20,196 nt of DNA, from positions 1 through 20,196 of the forward strand of contig JALSUN010000227.1 in NCBI GenBank assembly GCA_027061425.1, written 5' to 3'. Each line of letters starts with the position of its first letter. The first letter of the stretch is position 1. Positions 16,243-20,196 of this stretch are shown here, piece after piece. The stretch comes from Helicobacteraceae bacterium (GTDB lineage Bacteria > Campylobacterota > Campylobacteria > Campylobacterales > Sulfurimonadaceae). Under the pieces are notes generated by a model, which saw only the letters and a list, made by a program, of their open reading frames with translations, searched no databases and had not been told where the DNA came from. Both the position numbers and the translations under genes were made by a program.

Positions 16243-17106
16243 TTGAACAAAATGCTTATAGCACACTCACCTGACGCAGACGATATTTTTATGTATTACG
16301 CCATTAAATTTGGCTGGGTTTCCCAAGATGGTGTTGATTTTGACAACATTCCTCTTGATATAGAGACACTTAATGTTGAAGCGCTGAAAGGGACCTATGA
16401 TATCTCAGCGATAAGCTTTGCCCTTTATCCACATATACGTGAGGATTACGCCCTCCTTCGTACCGCTGTCAGTTTTGGAGAGGGGTATGGACCTAAACTC
16501 ATCCGTCGTAAAGAGACCAAACTCAAGCGCAATTTTAAGGTAGCACTGAGTGGCAAGTACACCACCAATGCTATGCTCTTTCGCATGGCTTACCCTGATG
16601 CGCGTCCTGTTTATATGGACTTTTTAGAGATAGAAGAGGCGGTTCGCAGTGGTCAGGTTCATGCAGGTGTGCTCATCCACGAAAGTATCTTAACCTTTGG
16701 TGATGAACTTGAAGTAGAACGTGAGATGTGGGACATATGGCAAGAGTTGGCAGGCACTGAACTTCCACTTCCTCTAGGTGGTATGGCCATTCGTCGTTCA
16801 CTGCCATTAACTAAGGCTATAGCTTATGAAGAGACACTTACAGAGGCTGTAAAAGTAGCTCGTGACAGAAAAGATGAGCTATGTGAACGTCTAGTTAAAG
16901 AGAAACTTGTACGTATTGAAGGTAAAACACTAGACAAGTACCTTGAGCTTTATGCCAATGATGACTCCGTAGAACTAAGCCCTCTACAACTCAAAGCCAT
17001 AGACAAACTTTATGAATTAGGTTTCAAACACGGTTTCTACGACACCCAAATAAAAGCGGAAGACTTTTTAATCCCAAGGGAATATACAGAGTTGCGCAAC
17101 AGCTAA
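16243..17106 (+). CDS. mqnD: MqnD-like enzyme of futalosine menaquinone synthesis
   Basis: 287 residues. The MqnA/MqnD family fold resembles periplasmic binding proteins but lacks a signal peptide, as here. MqnD makes 1,4-dihydroxy-6-naphthoate from cyclic dehypoxanthine futalosine. Family points seen: AHSPDADDIFMYYAI near the N-terminus, DISAISFALYPHI, GYGPKLI, and GVLIHESILTF, whose His is the catalytic base expected for MqnD. MqnA normally has a different N-terminal motif, so MqnD is preferred. The start is TTG at 16243, supported by AGGA six nt before it; the first ATG (16252) would be too far from that site. murB follows after a repeat-like segment. Campylobacterota use this route for their respiratory quinone, linking it to the cbb3-related ccoG in a loose sense only. 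Confidence 0.82.
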   Translation: MNKMLIAHSPDADDIFMYYAIKFGWVSQDGVDFDNIPLDIETLNVEALKGTYDISAISFALYPHIREDYALLRTAVSFGEGYGPKLIRRKETKLKRNFKVALSGKYTTNAMLFRMAYPDARPVYMDFLEIEEAVRSGQVHAGVLIHESILTFGDELEVEREMWDIWQELAGTELPLPLGGMAIRRSLPLTKAIAYEETLTEAVKVARDRKDELCERLVKEKLVRIEGKTLDKYLELYANDDSVELSPLQLKAIDKLYELGFKHGFYDTQIKAEDFLIPREYTELRNS

Positions 17107-17265
17107 GCGCCCTCCAGCAGGGGGATATGACATGCCTTTTAGCAAAGCGTTAAAAAAGGTCAACCATAGGAACTTTCCAGCAGGGGGACAGCAACTTTCA
17201 CTCTTCGAGCATTGCGAGAAAGGAAAGCTGTGTCCCTCTCCACCAAGAGAAAAAGGTGCAATCAT
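17107..17265 (+). repeat. Repeat-like GC-richer element between mqnD and murB
   Basis: The segment is visibly richer in G and C than its neighbours. It contains the direct repeat TCCAGCAGGGGGA at 17113-17125 and 17176-17188 (63 bp apart), a small stem CCTTTT/AAAAGG, and a larger imperfect hairpin at 17185-17236 whose arms are GGGACAGC and GCTGTGTCCC with CTTTC/GAAAG inside. This is the build of a REP- or MITE-like palindromic unit. The murB start codon and first 48 codons lie within it. No second copy is present in the window, so its repeated nature in the genome is inference. Confidence 0.5.
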
Positions 17266-18079
17266 CAGCCCATTTAAAACTATAAACTTCGCAAAATTCA
17301 GTTCGATCCACATCGGCCCCATTGCTGACGTATACATGATAGACAGCCACGAATACCCAGATAATGCGTACTTAATAGGTTCGGCTAACAACTTACTCAT
17401 CGGCCCAGAGCATCCCCCACTTATGAAACTCTCAAAAGCATTTGACTACATCAAAATCATAGACAACAAGTTGCATATAGGTGCAGCAACACCCGGGGGA
17501 AAGGTTGTCTCTTTTTGTAAAAAAAACAACATTGCCAATTTTGAGTTTGTTGCACACCTTCCGGGTACTATAGGGGGTATGTTGCAGATGAATGCAGGCT
17601 TGAAAGAGTATGAGATCTTCAACCACCTACACAAGGTCCATTTCAAAGATGGGTACCGTCTTCTTGGTGAGATTGAATACGGTTACCGTAGCACTAATAT
17701 AGACAAAGTCGCTTTTGAAGGTATTTTTGAACTTGAACAAGGGTTTGATCATAGCAAGATAGAGATGTTTAAACAGATGCGGGCCAACCAACCCCACGAT
17801 CCAAGTGCTGGTAGTTTTTTCAAAAACCCAGAAGGTGACCATGCCGGACGACTCATTGAAGCGGTTGGTCTAAAAGGTCACCGTGTTGGTAATATGGCCT
17901 ATAGTCAAAAACATGCCAATTTTATGGTTAATCTTGGAAAAGGAAGTTTTGATGATGCGATCGCTTTAATGCAGTTAGCAAAAGAGCGTGTTCATGAGAC
18001 ATATGGAATAACACTCGAAAATGAAGTCGCCATAATTGACAAACGTTTTATGAACAAAACAGACAATTCTGGTTTCTAA
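17132..18079 (+). CDS. murB: UDP-N-acetylenolpyruvoylglucosamine reductase with N-terminal extension
   Basis: 315 residues where the short Campylobacterota type has about 260. MurB reduces the enolpyruvyl group of UDP-GlcNAc-enolpyruvate to UDP-MurNAc with FAD and NADPH. The conserved protein begins at about residue 50 (INFAKFSSIHIG), then LIGSANNLLIGP, LPGTIGGMLQMNAG for FAD, the catalytic-Ser motif PSAGSFFKNP (Ser228), AGRLIEAVGLKG, and LENEV with the catalytic Glu. Residues 1-48 (from MPFSKALKKVNHRNFPAGG) resemble no MurB and derive from the repeat-like segment. No ATG, GTG or TTG lies in frame between 17132 and the conserved part, so 17132, with AGGGGG eight nt upstream, is the only usual start. 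The stop overlaps the convergent outer-membrane protein gene by 4 bp. Confidence 0.9.
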   Translation: MPFSKALKKVNHRNFPAGGQQLSLFEHCEKGKLCPSPPREKGAIISPFKTINFAKFSSIHIGPIADVYMIDSHEYPDNAYLIGSANNLLIGPEHPPLMKLSKAFDYIKIIDNKLHIGAATPGGKVVSFCKKNNIANFEFVAHLPGTIGGMLQMNAGLKEYEIFNHLHKVHFKDGYRLLGEIEYGYRSTNIDKVAFEGIFELEQGFDHSKIEMFKQMRANQPHDPSAGSFFKNPEGDHAGRLIEAVGLKGHRVGNMAYSQKHANFMVNLGKGSFDDAIALMQLAKERVHETYGITLENEVAIIDKRFMNKTDNSGF

Positions 18080-18882
18080 AACTTCAGAGTAACCCCACCA
18101 TACAGACCACTAAAGGTAACGTCAACATCACTTTTTTCAGAAAAAATATCTCCTAAAAGCTGACTGCTTTCACCCTCAACTTGAAAACGCTGCGATCTAT
18201 ATCCAAGTTCTACTCCTGGTTTCAGTGCACTTTGTATAGGTAAGACATAGGCTACTTTAGCACGGAAGTCATACAGTGTTGAACTGCCATCCGTGATATA
18301 CTTTATGTCTGAGTCCACACTAAGACCACGCTTTATAATCGCATACGCACCGTGAAGATAAAGCATAGGAACAACGCTGTCACCCACAGTATTGACACTT
18401 AAGTCAGGCACTTGATATTGTGTATTCATATACTTTACATCTGCTCCCAGATCCAAGACCAACCCAAAATCTGTCTTGACTACATTATAAAAAAGTAACG
18501 TGTCATACTGTGTGATGTTGAGTTGTGTGTTGGAATGAAGTGAAATATTAACAGGAAGCCAAGAGGCACTACTTCCAAGATAAGAAATAGCCCCATCTCC
18601 TTCACTCTCAACGTATTCAAATGCAATGTTTGGTATTACTGGTATAGGGTGGAGTAAGCGAACATATAGATAACCCTGCATAACACTACTACTGCTCATA
18701 CTGTCCGTCAAGGTAACATCTTTTGCTACCATACCTAGTAGATTAACATTGCCATTGTGAACAATATTCCCTTGAGATGTGTTGGACCATGCACCTACTC
18801 CAGCATTTACTTGCCACTTGCCCGCCTCTAGAGTAGAAGTTAGCAGTATTAAAAATAGAATAGTTTGAAGTGGTTTTTGCAT
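18076..18882 (-). CDS. Outer-membrane beta-barrel protein, paralogue 1
   Basis: 268 residues with a 20-residue signal peptide (MQKPLQTILFLILLTSTLEA) and a mature part starting GKWQVNAGVGAWS. Alternating strands and the end TFSGLYGGVTLKF with a terminal Phe indicate an outer-membrane barrel. It shares HPIPVxPN, LTQYDTxLxYN-like, DLGxDVKY, PGxELGYR and TFSGxYGG with the neighbour at 19007, so the two are tandem paralogues, probably of the TIGR04219 outer-membrane family (from memory). No Shine-Dalgarno precedes the ATG; a TATAAT 5 nt upstream predicts a leaderless mRNA starting at or next to the A of ATG. The promoter carries the same bipartite operator as the recombinase-like gene. Substrate unknown. 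Confidence 0.8.
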   Translation of the reverse strand: MQKPLQTILFLILLTSTLEAGKWQVNAGVGAWSNTSQGNIVHNGNVNLLGMVAKDVTLTDSMSSSSVMQGYLYVRLLHPIPVIPNIAFEYVESEGDGAISYLGSSASWLPVNISLHSNTQLNITQYDTLLFYNVVKTDFGLVLDLGADVKYMNTQYQVPDLSVNTVGDSVVPMLYLHGAYAIIKRGLSVDSDIKYITDGSSTLYDFRAKVAYVLPIQSALKPGVELGYRSQRFQVEGESSQLLGDIFSEKSDVDVTFSGLYGGVTLKF

Positions 18883-18887
18883 AAGAA

Positions 18888-18893
18888 ATTATA
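18888..18893 (-). promoter_or_regulatory. -10 box predicting a leaderless mRNA
   Basis: TATAAT on the minus strand ends 5 nt before the ATG at 18882, so transcription should begin at or one base after the start codon's first base. No -35 consensus is found; the operator covers that region. Confidence 0.55.
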
Positions 18894-18901
18894 ACATTTA
18901 T

Positions 18902-18940
18902 TGACGCAATAACTATATATTTATAGTGTTTTATACGTCA
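18902..18940 (-). promoter_or_regulatory. Bipartite operator TGACG-N29-CGTCA before outer-membrane protein gene
   Basis: Read on the gene strand, TGACGTATAAA (from 18940) and TTGCGTCAA (to 18901) are separated by 29 bp between the TGACG and CGTCA cores, and CGTCA lies 8 bp before TATAAT. The 53-bp arrangement equals that at 10592-10644. On the plus strand the 11-bp string TTTATACGTCA is identical at 18930-18940 and 10620-10630. It overlaps the -35 region, fitting an activator that replaces the -35 or a repressor. Confidence 0.65.
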
Positions 18941-18987
18941 TAACTTGATTATAGAAAAAATGGTGATAAGTTTGTGAGAAATGCAGG

Positions 18988-19005
18988 AGAGAGGGTTCCC
19001 TCTCT
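18988..19005 (-). terminator. Hairpin after paralogue 2
   Basis: AGAGAGGG and CCCTCTCT pair around TT (practically a 4-nt loop), starting 1 bp past the stop of the 19007 gene. No U-run on the minus strand; it may stop transcription or protect the 3' end. Confidence 0.5.
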
Positions 19006-19006
19006 T

Positions 19007-19783
19007 TTAGAAACGCACCATAATACCGCCATAGACACCTGAGAATGTTGTGTCAAGGTTTGCATCAAGTCCAATACTACTAGCATTTAATTTAACTTGC
19101 TGATAACGGTAACCTAGCTCAAGTCCTGGCTGTACAATAGGTACAAAGTCTAGAGTATAGTCTAGTTTTATCTCTGCATCTACTACAGTGTTATCACTAT
19201 ATGTAATTCCTCTAACAATAGCTTCAACACCAATATCAGTCACAGGAATTTGAACACGCCCACGAACATAAGCAAGTGGCATTATGATAGAAAAATCTTG
19301 ATCAACTTTAGCAAGCGTACCCGTGCTCTCACTAAGTTGATAATTTCCATCGATGTATTTAACATCAAGACCGAGATCAATAGTGCTCCAAAGAGTGTTA
19401 TCTAGGATGTTATAGTAAAGTACCGTATCATACTGAGTCAAAGAGAGACTATTAGTACCGCTTGCATAAACATTGCCGTCCCATTCGATTTTTTGTTTAA
19501 TATCACCACTAAATTGCGGATCAGCAAACTCTATACGTACATTAGGAACAACTGGGATTGGATGTTTAAGGTAGACCCATGCATACATGTTTGTTGTGGA
19601 CTCAAATCCAGACTGATCTACCAAGTCAAAAGAGTTGGTATCAGCATAGCTAATAGTACCGGTTGGTGTTGTTTGCCAAGCACCTACTGCACCTTCTATG
19701 CGTAAAAGATCAGCGCTGGCTGGTGTTATTGCAAATGTAGTTATTGCTACGATAGAGAGTAGTTTTTTATATTGATTTTTCAT
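19007..19783 (-). CDS. Outer-membrane beta-barrel protein, paralogue 2
   Basis: 258 residues from the second ATG. The first ATG (19787-19789) directly abuts AAGG, whereas the second (19781-19783) has the normal six-nt gap, so it is chosen. A signal peptide of about 24 residues ends in P-A-S-A before DLLRIEGAVGAWQ. The mature protein shows HPIPVVPNVRIEF, LSLTQYDTVLYYN, DLGLDVKYIDGNYQL, PGLELGYRYQQV and the terminal TFSGVYGGIMVRF, all shared with paralogue 1. It probably belongs to the TIGR04219 type of outer-membrane barrel. It has its own ribosome site and terminator hairpin and lacks the bipartite operator in front, so the two copies seem to be controlled differently. Function unknown. Confidence 0.8.
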   Translation of the reverse strand: MKNQYKKLLSIVAITTFAITPASADLLRIEGAVGAWQTTPTGTISYADTNSFDLVDQSGFESTTNMYAWVYLKHPIPVVPNVRIEFADPQFSGDIKQKIEWDGNVYASGTNSLSLTQYDTVLYYNILDNTLWSTIDLGLDVKYIDGNYQLSESTGTLAKVDQDFSIIMPLAYVRGRVQIPVTDIGVEAIVRGITYSDNTVVDAEIKLDYTLDFVPIVQPGLELGYRYQQVKLNASSIGLDANLDTTFSGVYGGIMVRF

Positions 19784-19944
19784 TTTCATCCTTATGACTA
19801 ACAGATCATGTTATTACTTTATGGACACATTCCTAGTACTAACAATATGTAGCATTTTTAGAGGTGTTCATATAGACAGTATGAGTGTATCAGAGAAAAT
19901 TTAAAATGAAATGAAATATTTTAGGGGATTTATAATAGAAGTTT

Positions 19945-19958
19945 TCCTCATATGAGGA
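19945..19958. repeat. Perfect 14-bp palindrome
   Basis: TCCTCATATGAGGA lies between tpx and the outer-membrane protein gene. It could be a small operator or part of the tpx 3' structure; no further copy is seen in the window. Confidence 0.3.
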
Positions 19959-19964
19959 GAGGTG

Positions 19965-19984
19965 AAGAAGAGCAAGCTCCTCTT
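19965..19984 (-). terminator. Stem-loop after tpx
   Basis: AAGAAGAGC and GCTCCTCTT pair over 9 bp (one G-U) with a very small loop, 10 bp past the tpx stop. The downstream minus-strand sequence is pyrimidine-rich without a strict U-run. Confidence 0.5.
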
Positions 19985-19994
19985 CTAAGCAAAA

Positions 19995-20196
19995 TTACTT
20001 AACAGCAGCTAGTGCTTTATCGTATTCTGGCTCTTCAGTGATCTCTGGAACGATCTCTTTGTAAGTTATAACACCTTCTTCGTTTACTGCGAAGATTGCA
20101 CGACAAGTTACACCAGCAAGAACTGATCCACCAAGAAGTACACCATAAGCGTTAGCGAAGTCTTTGTTACGGAAGTCAGAAGCAACAGTTAAATCG
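19995..20196 (-). CDS. tpx: Thiol peroxidase, C-terminal fragment
   Basis: Only the last 66 residues are present; the gene continues past the right edge. The peptide reads DLTVASDFRNKDFANAYGVL near its left end and EIVPEITEEPEYDKALAAVK at its end, matching the C-terminal third of Tpx (FRNxxFxxAYGV and EIxxEPxYxxAL motifs). Tpx is a peroxiredoxin that reduces lipid and other hydroperoxides with thioredoxin; its peroxidatic and resolving cysteines lie in the part outside the window. A Cys appears in GVTCRAIF, where enteric Tpx has Ala. Frame is intact to the TAA. Confidence 0.93.
   Translation of the reverse strand, partial: DLTVASDFRNKDFANAYGVLLGGSVLAGVTCRAIFAVNEEGVITYKEIVPEITEEPEYDKALAAVK

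Noticed and set aside
17326..17333. TGACGTAT inside murB
   Set aside because: Coding sequence (ADVY), unpaired and not near a promoter; taken as chance.
17068..17400. 110-residue minus-strand open frame across the mqnD/murB junction
   Set aside because: It is antisense to murB, with no ribosome site and low-complexity translation of the repeat-like element.
1..20196. CRISPR array, tRNA, rRNA, prophage or insertion sequence
   Set aside because: No regularly spaced repeats, cloverleaf-like or rRNA sequences, transposase, integrase with intact catalytic residues, or phage structural genes were recognised.

Overview
The window looks like a chromosomal segment of a mesophilic or moderately AT-rich member of the Campylobacterota (Sulfurovum/Sulfurimonas type). 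The pointers are the gene neighbourhoods lapB-like TPR gene / rnhA-like / rnc / aroC and recA / eno / ftsB-like / AMIN, MqnD-type (futalosine) menaquinone synthesis, CcoG for a cbb3 oxidase, and a MurB of the short type. This assignment rests on protein resemblance and gene order read by eye; no database search was possible.

Layout, left to right. 1-1000: start of a Tat-exported protein running off the left edge, and a conserved protein of glycosyltransferase-like appearance (both minus). 1353-2825: lipoprotein with a von Willebrand A domain (minus). 3197-3733: small outer-membrane barrel-like protein (plus). 4266-4856: membrane-anchored DUF302 protein (minus). 5216-7093: mnmG (minus). 7253-10444: a tight minus-strand operon, read as lapB-like, degenerate rnhA, rnc, aroC. 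10682-12785: a two-gene plus-strand operon of a serine-recombinase-like protein and ccoG. 12847-16019: minus-strand operon recA, eno, ftsB-like, AMIN-domain protein. 16243-18079: mqnD and murB (plus). 18076-19783: two paralogous outer-membrane proteins (minus). 19995-right edge: C-terminal part of tpx (minus). Four non-coding stretches of about 350-530 bp occur, all between positions 998 and 5215.

The main discovery candidate joins two distant parts of the window. The gene before ccoG encodes a protein with the fold order of a serine recombinase (resolvase N-domain, GRPKG linker, helix-turn-helix), but the nucleophilic serine is Asp and the DRLxR catalytic block is deleted. It is therefore probably a domesticated, catalytically dead recombinase acting as a DNA-binding regulator. 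Its own promoter has the architecture TGACG-N29-CGTCA-N8-TATAAT, and exactly the same 53-bp architecture sits in front of the outer-membrane protein gene at 18882, 8 kb away. This suggests a regulator that controls itself plus ccoG and an outer-membrane protein.

Other points worth attention: an RNase HI homologue that has lost three of four catalytic carboxylates; a repeat-like GC-richer element between mqnD and murB that appears to supply the murB start codon and a 48-residue N-terminal extension; an LapB-like protein with a C-terminal zinc ribbon heading the rnc/aroC operon; and a predicted leaderless mRNA for the operator-bearing outer-membrane protein gene.
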